Assembly: GCA_002367355.1 (NCBI GenBank)
Contig: DFBQ01000014.1
Location: 1-21,558 of the forward strand
From: Deltaproteobacteria bacterium UBA3076
GTDB lineage: Bacteria > Desulfobacterota > Dissulfuribacteria > Dissulfuribacterales > UBA3076
Direction of reading: 5' to 3'
DNA: 21,558 nt
Position 1 is the first letter of the stretch, and each line of letters opens with the position of its first letter. A model generated the notes under the pieces. It searched no databases, had not been told where the DNA came from, and was given only the letters and a program-made list of their open reading frames with translations. Of the stretch, positions 1 to 7,304 are shown one piece after another. The position numbers and the translations under genes were made by a program.

Positions 1-13
1 CTAACAGCTAATC

Positions 14-40
14 GCTCAATTTAGGTTTAACCTATTGAGC
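14..40. other. Imperfect hairpin over the yggS stop codon
   Basis: GCTCAAT at 14-20 pairs with ATTGAGC at 34-40, and an inner AGGTT/AACCT pair continues the stem. It overlaps the last codons and TAA stop of yggS. No convincing T-tract follows on the minus strand, so it is a weak candidate for a terminator or an mRNA 3'-end stabilising structure. Confidence 0.35.
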
Positions 41-731
41 ATTCTCTCCGGCCGAATAATGCGGTCCCGATACGCACCACAGTGGCCCCCTCTTCTATTG
101 CTGTTTCAAAATCCTGAGACATTCCCATAGACAGTTCCCTGAGCCCCGGACTATGCCCCAAGCCGGCATTCATCTCATCCCTCAAATCACGAAGGGCACT
201 AAACCACGGTCTTAATGACTCTGGTTCCGGCTCCCATGGAGGCACGGTCATCAGACCGCAAATATCAATACCGGACAGTTCCGCAGCCTCTGTGAGAAAA
301 ATTGGAAGCTCTTCCGGAGAAAGGCCCGATTTTTTGGGATCTTGTGCCACGTTTACCTGGACATACACAGACAATCTTTTTCCTGCTGCCTTTGCGTGGC
401 GATCGAGGGCACGGGCCAGCTTCAAATTATCCACAGTTTCTATACAATCAAACAACTGCACTGCCAGCTTGGCCTTATTTCTCTGCAAGTGCCCTATAAA
501 GTGCCATTTGGTCTCATGATAAAGGTCCCCCAGGGACTCAAGCTTTTTTACCGCCTCCTGCACATAGTTCTCCCCAAAAAGCCTTTGGCCTGAGGATATG
601 GCCTCACGTATTCTGTCCATAGGCACTGTCTTGGTAACAGCGAGCAGGCGCACATCTTCCGGACGCCTGCCGCTCCTTTGTGCGGCTTCGGCTATCCGGG
701 ACTTCAGCTCTTGCAAATTTTGCGAGATCAT
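27..731 (-). CDS. yggS: YggS/PROSC-family PLP-binding protein (PLP homeostasis)
   Basis: The 234-residue product matches the usual length of the YggS/YBL036C/PROSC family, single-domain TIM-barrel proteins that bind pyridoxal 5'-phosphate and buffer its supply in the cytoplasm. They are not known to catalyse a reaction. Visible hallmarks are the PLP-binding lysine in LLAVTKTV (Lys34), FGENYVQEA, WHFIGHLQRNK, the GLMTVPP segment and the C-terminal LSMGMSQDF...VRIGTALFG phosphate-binding signature. It is the last gene of the minus-strand run histidine kinase-tatD-maf-yggS, separated from maf by a 108-bp gap. The ATG at 731 has only a weak purine-rich sequence upstream, but the protein start aligns with family convention. 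Family assignment is secure; the physiological link to its neighbours is unknown. Confidence 0.95.
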   Translation of the reverse strand: MISQNLQELKSRIAEAAQRSGRRPEDVRLLAVTKTVPMDRIREAISSGQRLFGENYVQEAVKKLESLGDLYHETKWHFIGHLQRNKAKLAVQLFDCIETVDNLKLARALDRHAKAAGKRLSVYVQVNVAQDPKKSGLSPEELPIFLTEAAELSGIDICGLMTVPPWEPEPESLRPWFSALRDLRDEMNAGLGHSPGLRELSMGMSQDFETAIEEGATVVRIGTALFGRRECSIG

Positions 732-822
732 ATGCTCAATTAAATTTCCGTTATTCTGTCATACTACATAGTGCCTGATTGGAAAGTGCCCATCTTTGTG
801 TAGTTCATAGTAAAAAATATTC

Positions 823-849
823 GCGTTTATTGGCGTTCATTAGCGGTTC
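823..849. repeat. Decamer direct repeat overlapping the maf 3' end
   Basis: Three adjacent units follow a 10-base period: GCGTTTATTG, GCGTTCATTA and a partial GCGGTTC. The array lies in the maf-yggS gap and runs into the last codons of maf, so it supplies the final residues of Maf. It resembles short intergenic repeats that recur within bacterial genomes; only this copy is visible here. Confidence 0.5.
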
Positions 850-1502
850 GATGACATAGATGAACTACTGCGATTTCCATAACGGTCTCTTAACTTTAAG
901 ACCTCCAGCTCCATAAGATACTTTATTACCTTATCTACGGGAAGTCCAACTACGTTTGAATACGAACCTTCGATCCGCTCCACCATGAATGCCCCGATAC
1001 CCTGGACAGCATAACTTCCAGCCTTGTCCAGGGGCTCTCCGGTTGCCACATAGGCCCTTAAGACATCGGGGTTCTGTTCAGCCAGCCATACAAGGCTGCT
1101 GGCTGAAAACTCAACCGTGATATGCTTTTCCGACCACACTATACAACATGATGTTATTACTTCATGCGATCGTCCAACCAGCCGGCTCAACATATCCAGG
1201 GCATGGTTTTCGTCTCTGGGCTTTCCAAGTATCTCCCCGTCCAGCACTACAATGGTATCTGCACCCAGGCTTACGGCATGTGGAAACCTTTGGGCAACAT
1301 CCAGGGCCTTTAGCCTGGAATTCAATTTTGCATATTCCAGTGGAGACTCTCCGGGTCTTGGGACTATTTCTTGAGACTCACTGGGCTGGACTACAAAATC
1401 CAGACCCAGCCCGGACAAAAATCGCTGTCTTCTGGGTGAACCTGACGCAAGAATTAGGGCGCAGGTAGTCTGAAAAGGTCCCGGGCATTGGCGCTTGTAC
1501 AT
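840..1502 (-). CDS. maf: Maf-family nucleotide pyrophosphatase
   Basis: Maf/YhdE-type house-cleaning nucleoside triphosphate pyrophosphatases hydrolyse dTTP, UTP and modified nucleotides to monophosphates in the cytoplasm. The diagnostic SGSPRRQRFL follows residue 20. GADTIVVLDGEILGKP (around 80-95) carries the catalytic aspartate, and KAGSYAVQGIGA...VEGSYSNVVGLPV-like residues follow near 160-190; the AVQG form points to the YhdE (dTTP/UTP) branch. The ATG at 1502 overlaps the tatD 3' end by 49 bases. It is favoured because a GAGGAG ribosome site sits at 1511-1516, 8 bases upstream, and no other start lies before the SGSPRR motif. A serine-rich tail of about 14 residues extends beyond the usual C-terminus and is partly encoded by the decamer repeat. 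Confidence 0.92.
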   Translation of the reverse strand: MYKRQCPGPFQTTCALILASGSPRRQRFLSGLGLDFVVQPSESQEIVPRPGESPLEYAKLNSRLKALDVAQRFPHAVSLGADTIVVLDGEILGKPRDENHALDMLSRLVGRSHEVITSCCIVWSEKHITVEFSASSLVWLAEQNPDVLRAYVATGEPLDKAGSYAVQGIGAFMVERIEGSYSNVVGLPVDKVIKYLMELEVLKLRDRYGNRSSSSMSSNR

Positions 1503-2248
1503 CGAGCAATCTCCTCTAAAGGCACCTCTTTGATCCTGGCGATCTCCTTTGCGACATGGACGACCCGGGCCGGCTCATTCGGCTTGCCGCGGTATGGGAC
1601 CGGACTCAAAAACGGAGAGTCGGTCTCGATGAGCAGGCGCTCCAATGGTACATAGCGTACAACCTCTTTGACGACTTCTGCCTTGGGGAAAGTGACAACA
1701 CCGGTTACGGATATGAAAAGACCCAAATCCAGGACCTGCTTCGCCACTTTTACATCACCGGAAAAGCAATGCATCACGCCCCTTAAGGTCCCAGCGGCCT
1801 CTTCTCTCAATATTTCAACCGTCTCTACATGTGCATCCCTGTTATGAATTATAATAGGCAGATCAACTTGTCCGGCCATTTGGATCTGTTGGCGAAAGAC
1901 CTCGCGCTGGATGTCCCTGGGCGAATACTCCTTGACAAAATCAAGCCCTATTTCACCCCAGGCAACCACATTCGGAATAACGGCAAGCTCCAGAAGCTCT
2001 TTATATACCTCATCTGAAGCCCCTTTTGCATCGTGGGGATGAATGCCTACTGCAGCAAAAACCTGGGGAAATTGCTCTGCCAGTTCAAGACTCTTTTTTG
2101 AGCTCGCCAGATCTATCCCTATAGTAATGACCTGACAGACCCCGGCCTTCTCCGCCCTGCTGATTGCCCCAGGCTGATCCTCGGACAGGGGTGGGATATC
2201 AAGATGAGTGTGTGTATCTATGAAGTCCAAACCGGGAAAAATATTCAT
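1454..2248 (-). CDS. tatD: TatD-family metal-dependent hydrolase (DNase)
   Basis: The 264-residue product is a TatD amidohydrolase-fold protein, a family with Mg-dependent 3'-5' DNase activity in DNA repair and turnover. Metal ligands are all visible: DTHTH (His13, His15), WGEIGLD (Glu99), IIIHNRDAH (His135), VMHCFSG (His160) and LIETDSPFL (Asp210). NEP near 223-226 and the C-terminal CTSANARDLF helix are also typical of the family. The gene begins 13 bases after the histidine kinase stop and overlaps maf, so all three probably share a transcript. Some TatD proteins of this branch are called YcfH/YabD; I cannot place this one more finely. Confidence 0.95.
   Translation of the reverse strand: MNIFPGLDFIDTHTHLDIPPLSEDQPGAISRAEKAGVCQVITIGIDLASSKKSLELAEQFPQVFAAVGIHPHDAKGASDEVYKELLELAVIPNVVAWGEIGLDFVKEYSPRDIQREVFRQQIQMAGQVDLPIIIHNRDAHVETVEILREEAAGTLRGVMHCFSGDVKVAKQVLDLGLFISVTGVVTFPKAEVVKEVVRYVPLERLLIETDSPFLSPVPYRGKPNEPARVVHVAKEIARIKEVPLEEIARCTSANARDLFRLPAP
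1511..1516 (-). promoter_or_regulatory. Ribosome binding site fixing the maf start
   Basis: On the minus strand GAGGAG lies 8 bases before the ATG at 1502, inside the tatD coding sequence. It supports the overlapping maf start and translational coupling with tatD. Confidence 0.65.
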
Positions 2249-2261
2249 GGCAGTCTCTGAC

Positions 2262-3701
2262 TTAAGTACTCACATCAGTAAGGGTAATACTTACGTTTGT
2301 ACCCCCAAGCTTGTTTCTGATCAGACACATAAACCCGCCATGTAACTCAATTACCCGTTTTGCCAAGCTCAGACCCAGGCCCAGCCCGTGGGTCTTGGTA
2401 GTAAAGAAAGGCTCATCTGCCTTGTTCAGGTGCCCCTTGGCCATTCCAAGTCCTGTATCTGTTATCTGAATCTCAACATTTCCTTCAGGTACGGACACTG
2501 AAACTGTCAGCATTCCGCCCTCCGGCATGGCCTCCACAGCATTCTTAAGTATGCTTAAAAAGGCCTGCTGGATGTATATGCGGTCAAGAAAAAGTACCGG
2601 CTCAAGATCAGGAAAATCAACATTCAATGTTATGTTGTGTCTATCCAATTCTGACTGTAGAAGGGCCAGAGATGCCTTCAGCAGATCGCAAACCCTAACC
2701 AGTTCCGGATTCAACTCAGGGACCTTAGCAAAATCGAAAATCGCAGTCAGGGTCTTTTCCACACGCTCACTCTCTCTGACCATGGTCTCGGCATACTCAG
2801 TTAATTCAGAGTCCTTGAGTTTTCTCTTAAGGATTCCGGCCATGCCCCCTATTGTTGCAAGGGGATTTCGTATTTCATGAAGTAATTGGTCAGCCATCCT
2901 CCCCAGAGCAGCATACCTTTCCACCTCAACCAGTTGATCCTTGTTCCGCTCCACTTCTTCATTCAGGGTCCTCAGCGCCCGGATCCTCTCCTCCAGCATC
3001 TCACACATACGTGTTTTGCCTACTGCTATGGAAGCAAGACATGCAAAGAGCTGAAGGGCATCAACATCTCCCTGATCTATGGGACGTCCGGTAACAAAAT
3101 TGTCAGCAAGTATTACGCCATAGGCCTCTTCTTGAGCAAAAAGTGGGGCAACAGCAAACTCACCAGCGCCCAGGATCTCCACAAGATCCTCCGGAGCAAC
3201 GGAACCGTTTTCGCTCTTGCCTCCAACCCAGAAGGCACGTCTTTCAGTCACGGCCCTTACCAATATGTGGTCTTTTTCTGAAAGCGGGACCTTTATCTGT
3301 CTTACAAGTTGATTGAGCGGATGGACCCCATTATAAAATGCCTCCTTAACATCATCCAGGATTTCAAAAAGGGAAAGATGCTTTTTAGATATCTCGGCCC
3401 ATATCCGCCCGGCATCTTCAGGACTTGCCGGGCCAATTCCCAACTTGCCTTCTATGTACTCTTTTTCAGTATCCAGTTGAAATAGAAATGCCCTATTAAA
3501 ACCCAGACCCTCTCCAACAGTTACTCCAACCAGAACGGCCTGAAGGATTTCATTGAGGTCTTGTGCCATCAAAAAAGCGGAATTAAGCTTTACAGCCAGA
3601 TCCAACAAGGGTCCAAATCGGCCACGACTCCGGGGCAAACTCATGTCGTAACAGACATAATCCCGGTCTCTTTCGTAAGATGCTGTCATTAATTCGCTCA
3701 T
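2262..3701 (-). CDS. GAF-domain sensor histidine kinase
   Basis: The 479-residue product has no transmembrane segment, so it is expected to be cytoplasmic. Residues about 30-230 form a GAF-like sensor region (FNRAFLFQLD, FAVAPLFAQEEAYGVILADN), and residues 232-265 look like a coiled coil. HisKA follows with the phospho-acceptor His275 in QLLHEIRNPLATIGG. The ATPase domain shows the N box with Asn387 (KNAVEAMPEGG), the G1 box with Asp415 (DTGLGM), an F-box-like PFFTTK and the G2 box GLGLGLSLAKRV. Autophosphorylation on His275 is therefore expected. No response regulator is adjacent, so its partner lies elsewhere. It is the first gene of the run that includes tatD, maf and yggS. The ligand sensed by the GAF domain cannot be told from sequence. 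Confidence 0.93.
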   Translation of the reverse strand: MSELMTASYERDRDYVCYDMSLPRSRGRFGPLLDLAVKLNSAFLMAQDLNEILQAVLVGVTVGEGLGFNRAFLFQLDTEKEYIEGKLGIGPASPEDAGRIWAEISKKHLSLFEILDDVKEAFYNGVHPLNQLVRQIKVPLSEKDHILVRAVTERRAFWVGGKSENGSVAPEDLVEILGAGEFAVAPLFAQEEAYGVILADNFVTGRPIDQGDVDALQLFACLASIAVGKTRMCEMLEERIRALRTLNEEVERNKDQLVEVERYAALGRMADQLLHEIRNPLATIGGMAGILKRKLKDSELTEYAETMVRESERVEKTLTAIFDFAKVPELNPELVRVCDLLKASLALLQSELDRHNITLNVDFPDLEPVLFLDRIYIQQAFLSILKNAVEAMPEGGMLTVSVSVPEGNVEIQITDTGLGMAKGHLNKADEPFFTTKTHGLGLGLSLAKRVIELHGGFMCLIRNKLGGTNVSITLTDVST

Positions 3702-3790
3702 TACCTAACCCTGCATGTTCTGGGTACTTTTGTTTTCTACTTAACCCGGATAGGCCGGAACCAAAAAAGGTTTGAGGATAAAAAAATGAT

Positions 3791-3867
3791 CACGAAAATA
3801 CGAAGACACGAAAGCCTGAATGTTGTTTTATTTCGTGTTTTTAATCTTTCGTGTTTTCGTAATTGTG
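3791..3867. repeat. CGAAA-rich palindromic intergenic repeat
   Basis: The left arm 3791-3814 and right arm 3846-3867 are near-perfect inverted copies. TACGAAGACACGAAAG in the left arm pairs with the reverse complement of CTTTCGTGTTTTCGTA, with one mismatch. The spacer is about 31 bases. It sits in the 548-bp gap between the histidine kinase and the small exported protein. Similar CACGAAAATACGAAA palindromes are widespread in environmental bacterial genomes. The rest of 3868-4130 shows no gene I can support. Confidence 0.65.
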
Positions 3868-4130
3868 TTTCAAAATTTTTTGCTCCGCCTGCCTATACGT
3901 TCGAATAAAATCTTGAATCTTGCAAGAGACTCTTTATATATTTATCGGAAATCCAGCGCCACAACTTCAGAAAACTCTTAGAAAAATTTCTTTATATCCA
4001 CCTATTGCCGGCATTGGCTGTCCTGCAAAGGGGTTTTCAGTGATTGCTTCAAAGGTTCGGCTACGCTGCGATAGAACAAGATCCAGGACTTTGCAACCAC
4101 TTTAGAATAGTTATCTATCGGCAAAACAGC

Positions 4131-4158
4131 TTGACACAAGACCACACTTTCGTATAGT
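4131..4158 (+). promoter_or_regulatory. Sigma70-type promoter for the small exported protein
   Basis: A consensus -35 TTGACA lies at 4131-4136 and a -10 TATAGT at 4153-4158, with a 16-base spacer. The predicted start near 4165 gives a leader of about 85 bases. The leader contains a small perfect inverted repeat, AAGTAAA/TTTACTT, at 4204-4219. This is the clearest promoter in the window. Confidence 0.7.
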
Positions 4159-4249
4159 AACATGAAATGGTAAAAGGTAGCGATTATCCTGTATTGTTAT
4201 CCAAAGTAAATTTTTACTTGAAACAACTAAATTAAACAAGGGGGGAATT

Positions 4250-4453
4250 ATGCGCAAGAAAATTACATCAGTGGCTTTGGCTATTATTTTCTCACTGAGC
4301 ATGGCAGGCGTCAGCATGGCGGCAAAATGCAAAGGCACAGTCGAATCGATCGATGAAGGGAAGATAGTCATCACGATCGACGGCAAATGCAAACTCAAGG
4401 CTGGCGAAGCCGTAAATATCAAGACAAAGAAAAAGGCTGTCGAGGGTTGCTAA
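4250..4453 (+). CDS. Small exported protein of unknown function
   Basis: The 67-residue product begins with a clear Sec signal peptide: MRKK, then a hydrophobic core, then GVSMA before the mature AKCKG. The predicted mature protein has only about 43 residues, is Lys-rich and has cysteines near its start, middle and very end. The central part, GTVESIDEGKIVITIDGK, reads as alternating beta strands and suggests a tiny barrel-like fold, possibly cysteine-bridged in the periplasm. The gene is well framed: sigma70-like promoter, strong AAGGGGGG ribosome site just upstream and a terminator directly after the stop. I do not recognise the family and assign no function. Confidence 0.8.
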   Translation: MRKKITSVALAIIFSLSMAGVSMAAKCKGTVESIDEGKIVITIDGKCKLKAGEAVNIKTKKKAVEGC

Positions 4454-4469
4454 CATACTCGAAATTTAG

Positions 4470-4505
4470 AAAAAAACAGGGGAGCATCAGCTTCCCTGTT
4501 TTTTT
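4470..4505. terminator. Bidirectional rho-independent terminator
   Basis: An ACAGGG/CCCTGT stem is flanked by an A run on the left (4470-4476) and a T run on the right (4499-4505), with the loop around GCATCAGC. It ends the plus-strand small protein gene (stop at 4453). Read from the other strand, it ends the convergent epimerase gene (stop at 4522). Confidence 0.88.
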
Positions 4506-4521
4506 GACTCCTGATAAAAAA

Positions 4522-5220
4522 TTATAAAACAGAACCGCCGCGCCCATCAAGCCCTTTCTGTCCAAGCTCCTTTAAATTTTCTATAGTCGCTGCATAGTCG
4601 CGAGAATCGAAAATCGCCGATCCGGCCACACAGATATCAGCGCCCGCTGATACAACATCCTCTATAGTCTGCGAATTCACGCCCCCATCCACTTCAATAG
4701 GCACATAATGATCCAAACTCGCCAGGAGTTTTCGCAAATGCCTGATCTTATCAAGGGACGAGGGAATAAAATGCTGACCACCAAAGCCTGGATTCACACT
4801 CATCACAAGTACCAGATCCAGGTCTGCCAGAATATATTCAAGAGTCGATGGCGATGTCGCAGGATTCAGCACAGCCCCTGCCTTGATCCCATAGGCCTTT
4901 ATGGCATTGATGGTCCTGTGGATGTGTGTGCAGGCCTCAACATGCACAGTAAGCCAGGAAGCGCCGGCCTGAGCAAAGGCTTCTATGTAGCGATCAGGAA
5001 ATTCGATCATAAGATGCACATCCAGGGGCAACTTCGTTACCGAACGTAAGGCCTTTACTACCATAGGACCTATGGTAATATTGGGGACAAAATGACCGTC
5101 CATGACGTCCACATGAATCACGTCTGCTCCAGCCATTTCTACTGACCGGACTTCTTCAGCCAATCGGCCAAAATCTGCAGATAATATCGAGGGCGCAATC
5201 TGTATCTTCATATCATGCAT
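4522..5220 (-). CDS. rpe: Ribulose-phosphate 3-epimerase
   Basis: This pentose-phosphate enzyme interconverts ribulose 5-phosphate and xylulose 5-phosphate. TIM-barrel signatures are clear: IAPSILSADFGRL at the start, IHVDVMDGHFVPNITIGP with the catalytic Asp and metal His, LDVHLMI, VMSVNPGFGGQHFIP, IEVDGGVN and the phosphate-binding VAGSAIF. An open frame extends to 5373, but those 51 extra codons run through an intergenic repeat. I choose the ATG at 5220: it follows AGGAGG (5231-5236) by 10 bases and gives 232 residues, the normal family length. A second in-frame ATG at 5211 is possible but further from the ribosome site. It is monocistronic here and shares its terminator with the convergent small exported protein gene. 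Confidence 0.95.
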   Translation of the reverse strand: MHDMKIQIAPSILSADFGRLAEEVRSVEMAGADVIHVDVMDGHFVPNITIGPMVVKALRSVTKLPLDVHLMIEFPDRYIEAFAQAGASWLTVHVEACTHIHRTINAIKAYGIKAGAVLNPATSPSTLEYILADLDLVLVMSVNPGFGGQHFIPSSLDKIRHLRKLLASLDHYVPIEVDGGVNSQTIEDVVSAGADICVAGSAIFDSRDYAATIENLKELGQKGLDGRGGSVL

Positions 5221-5230
5221 TATAAAAAGA

Positions 5231-5236
5231 CCTCCT
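5231..5236 (-). promoter_or_regulatory. Ribosome binding site fixing the rpe start
   Basis: AGGAGG on the minus strand, 10 bases before the ATG at 5220. It argues against the upstream start at 5373, whose extension is repeat-derived. Confidence 0.75.
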
Positions 5237-5306
5237 GTATATGCCAAGGCACTCTGAACAATCCCTGATTCCGCTGAAAAAACCCAATCTGCGGCGCACA
5301 ATACAA

Positions 5307-5390
5307 TAAATGTTGAATGCTGAATTGTGGAAGAAGATTTAAAAGGCATGTACCTTAATTCAACATTCAACATTCAGCATTCAACATTTA
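5307..5390. repeat. Heptamer-based inverted repeat upstream of rpe
   Basis: TAAATGTTGAATGCTGAA at 5307-5324 is a perfect 18-base inverted copy of 5373-5390. The right side is part of a heptamer array: ATTCAAC at 5358-5364 and 5365-5371, ATTCAGC at 5372-5378 and ATTCAAC at 5379-5385. It lies in the 391-bp gap between rpe and the aminotransferase gene. A related copy is at 15806-15825 in the defence operon. No confident promoter or gene is visible in the rest of the gap (5391-5600). Confidence 0.75.
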
Positions 5391-5611
5391 CAATTTAACA
5401 TTGTCTATAAAGGGATGCATCTCGGGCTTTTTGAGCGGAATCATGTTTTATGGTTTTTGCAGTGTAATCAGCCCTGAATTTACTTGACCCTGTTATTAAT
5501 TGCTCATTTCCGAATTGGAAACTATATTCTATATTCTATCTGAGACCGAAATAAATCTCCTGAATAATTGTTCATAAATACAGATATTACAAAAAAGGAA
5601 AAGACAAAAAA

Positions 5612-6811
5612 ATGAGCCAGTCATCCACCAGTACAGTGGCCAAAAAGATGATAGACTTTATGGAAAGCGCCTCCTGGATTCGGAAGATGTTCGAGGAAGG
5701 TGCCTGCCTTAAGGCCAAGTTTGGCGCAGAGAAGGTATGTGACTTCAGCCTTGGCAATCCTGACCTTCCTCCGCCCGAATCTTTTCAAAAAACACTTGAG
5801 GCTGTTGCGGCTGACCAATCTCCGGGCATCCATTCATACATGCCAAACGCAGGTTTTCTCGATGTGAGGTCAAGGATTGCCGCACAGGTAAGCAGAGACC
5901 ACCAGGTGGAGTTAGGCGCAGAAGAAATTATCATGACCTGTGGTGCAGCAGGCGGGCTCAACATCATTTTCAAGTCCCTCTTAAACCCAAATGAAGAGAT
6001 AATCGTACCAAGGCCATACTTTGTAGAATACGGTTTTTATGTTGACAATCACAATGGCAAACTAATCCCGGTGAAGTCAAAACCTGATTTTTCCCTTGAC
6101 ATCCACTCTATTGAAAACACCATAAATAATAAAACAAAGGCAGTACTGTTAAACTCCCCCAACAACCCATCCGGAGTAATTTACAGCAAGACAGAGCTTA
6201 AGGCCCTGGCAAAGCTGCTCGCGCGAGCGAGTGATTATTTCAGCCACCCCATATTTTTAATCTCAGATGAACCCTATCGCAGGCTGGTGTTCACCGGCTC
6301 CACTGTGCCTCCGATCCTCAAATTTTACCCGAACAGTATAATGACCACCTCTTTTTCCAAGGATCTCTCCATTCCCGGTGAACGTATAGGCTATGTTGCA
6401 GTCCACCCGGAGGCATCCCAAAAGACCGGTTTATTGGGGGCACTTACCCTGGCAAACCGTATTCTGGGCTTTGTTAACGCACCGGCCCTGATGCAGAGAG
6501 TAGTAGGAAAAGTGCTCGATGCCGGCGTAAACACCGGAGTATACCAAAGGCGCAGAGACCATCTGACAGAGATCTTAAGAGAGGCCGGCTACGCATTCAC
6601 TGTGCCTCAGGGTGCCTTTTATTTCTTCCCCTGCACTCCAATTCCCGACGACACGAAGTTTGTCCGTATGCTTCAGAAAGAGCGCATACTGACAGTACCA
6701 GGCACGGGCTTTGGCGCACCCGGACACTTTCGCATAGCCTTTTGCGTGGACGACGAGGTAATTGAACGGTCAAGGGAAGGGTTTATAAGGGCCATGGAGA
6801 TGGTGAAGTAA
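5612..6811 (+). CDS. Class I/II pyridoxal-phosphate aminotransferase
   Basis: The 399-residue product is a fold-type I PLP aminotransferase of the AspC/alanine-aminotransferase-like group, which transfers amino groups between amino acids and 2-oxo acids in the cytoplasm. Key positions are visible: FSLGNPDLPPP near residue 45, GAAGGLN (cofactor phosphate loop), NSPNNPSG with Asn near 184, ISDEPYRRLVF with the PLP-contacting Asp219 and Tyr, the Schiff-base Lys250 in TTSFSKDLSIPGERIGY, and the substrate-carboxylate Arg in the C-terminal FRIAF. The start ATG has AAGGA about 12 bases upstream. It is monocistronic and converges with the UPF0175 gene 64 bases downstream. Substrate specificity cannot be deduced. 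Confidence 0.93.
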   Translation: MSQSSTSTVAKKMIDFMESASWIRKMFEEGACLKAKFGAEKVCDFSLGNPDLPPPESFQKTLEAVAADQSPGIHSYMPNAGFLDVRSRIAAQVSRDHQVELGAEEIIMTCGAAGGLNIIFKSLLNPNEEIIVPRPYFVEYGFYVDNHNGKLIPVKSKPDFSLDIHSIENTINNKTKAVLLNSPNNPSGVIYSKTELKALAKLLARASDYFSHPIFLISDEPYRRLVFTGSTVPPILKFYPNSIMTTSFSKDLSIPGERIGYVAVHPEASQKTGLLGALTLANRILGFVNAPALMQRVVGKVLDAGVNTGVYQRRRDHLTEILREAGYAFTVPQGAFYFFPCTPIPDDTKFVRMLQKERILTVPGTGFGAPGHFRIAFCVDDEVIERSREGFIRAMEMVK

Positions 6812-6875
6812 TTGTATAAAAGAATCCTGTTTGTGGCATGACCACAGTGCCCCGATTGTCCTGAGTGCCGACGTG

Positions 6876-7136
6876 TCATTTTCTAGATTCCGTCACAGCG
6901 TTCAGGATTTCGTCAGCCGTCTCCTGCATGGGAGACACTCCAAACCGAGACAAAGCAGTAATGAATTCCGCCCTACTTAATCCTGCCATCTGGGCTGCCT
7001 TTCCCTGACTGATCCTACCGAGTTCATACCATTTCACTGCCGCTGCAAGGCGTATTTCCCCAGCCATCTCTTCCGGGCTTTTATTCATGCCAAGAAGGAC
7101 TTCATCGTCCATATCTATTGTAAGGGGTTGACTCAT
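6876..7136 (-). CDS. UPF0175 family protein (antitoxin-like)
   Basis: The 86-residue product resembles UPF0175 proteins: an acidic N-terminus (IDMDDEVLLGMNKSPEEMAGEIR), then AAVKWYELGRISQGKAAQMAGLSRAEFITALSRFGVSP, a helix-turn-helix-like DNA-binding segment. Such proteins are usually found beside PIN-domain (DUF3368) toxins and are regarded as antitoxins. No toxin partner is present: downstream is only 64 bases before the aminotransferase stop, and upstream is a 37-codon ORF. The start is well supported by AAGGAGG 6 bases upstream, and its ATGA overlaps the stop of that mini-ORF. It may be an orphan antitoxin or a stand-alone regulator at the edge of the defence island. Confidence 0.82.
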   Translation of the reverse strand: MSQPLTIDMDDEVLLGMNKSPEEMAGEIRLAAAVKWYELGRISQGKAAQMAGLSRAEFITALSRFGVSPMQETADEILNAVTESRK

Positions 7137-7246
7137 CTCTTTCCTCCTTGATTTTTTCTTTGAGACCTTCTCGTACTTTTTGATTCATCCTTTGCCCGCG
7201 CCAACATGCGAACACAGACATGGTAATCTTCTTCGATATTTACCAT
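7133..7246 (-). CDS. Mini-ORF coupled to the UPF0175 gene
   Basis: A 37-codon frame starts MVNIEEDYHVCVRMLARAKDE and ends in a Lys/Arg-rich tail. Its TGA overlaps the UPF0175 ATG as ATGA, a common sign of translational coupling. A GAGGAGG lies only 2 bases before the ATG, which is too close. A TTG ten codons upstream of that ATG would have better spacing and add LSLENISEEA. The frame is open upstream until a stop just inside the brxL 3' end. It could be a true short partner, a leader peptide or the remnant of a lost gene. I do not recognise it. Confidence 0.3.
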   Translation of the reverse strand: MVNIEEDYHVCVRMLARAKDESKSTRRSQRKNQGGKR

Positions 7247-7304
7247 GGCCTCCTCGGATATGTTTTCGAGGCTCAATTCGCCCTTTTCATAAGGATTCCC
7301 CCTA

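Noticed and set aside
3920..4105. 61-codon plus-strand frame in the gap after the histidine kinase gene
   Set aside because: No ribosome site and no recognisable protein features; treated as chance open frame in non-coding sequence.
4111..4422. 103-codon minus-strand frame opposite the small exported protein
   Set aside because: It lies antisense to a gene with promoter, ribosome site, signal peptide and terminator, and has no family features.
5221..5373. N-terminal extension of the epimerase frame to an ATG at 5373
   Set aside because: The extra 51 codons run through the heptamer inverted repeat, and the strong AGGAGG lies at 5231-5236, just before the ATG at 5220, which gives normal family length.
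5484..5543. TTGACC and TTGGAA as promoters for the aminotransferase gene
   Set aside because: Neither has an acceptable -10 at 16-18 bases, so no promoter is called.
6832..6846. TGTGG/CCACA hairpin after the aminotransferase stop as a terminator
   Set aside because: The stem is only five pairs and no T-tract follows on either strand.
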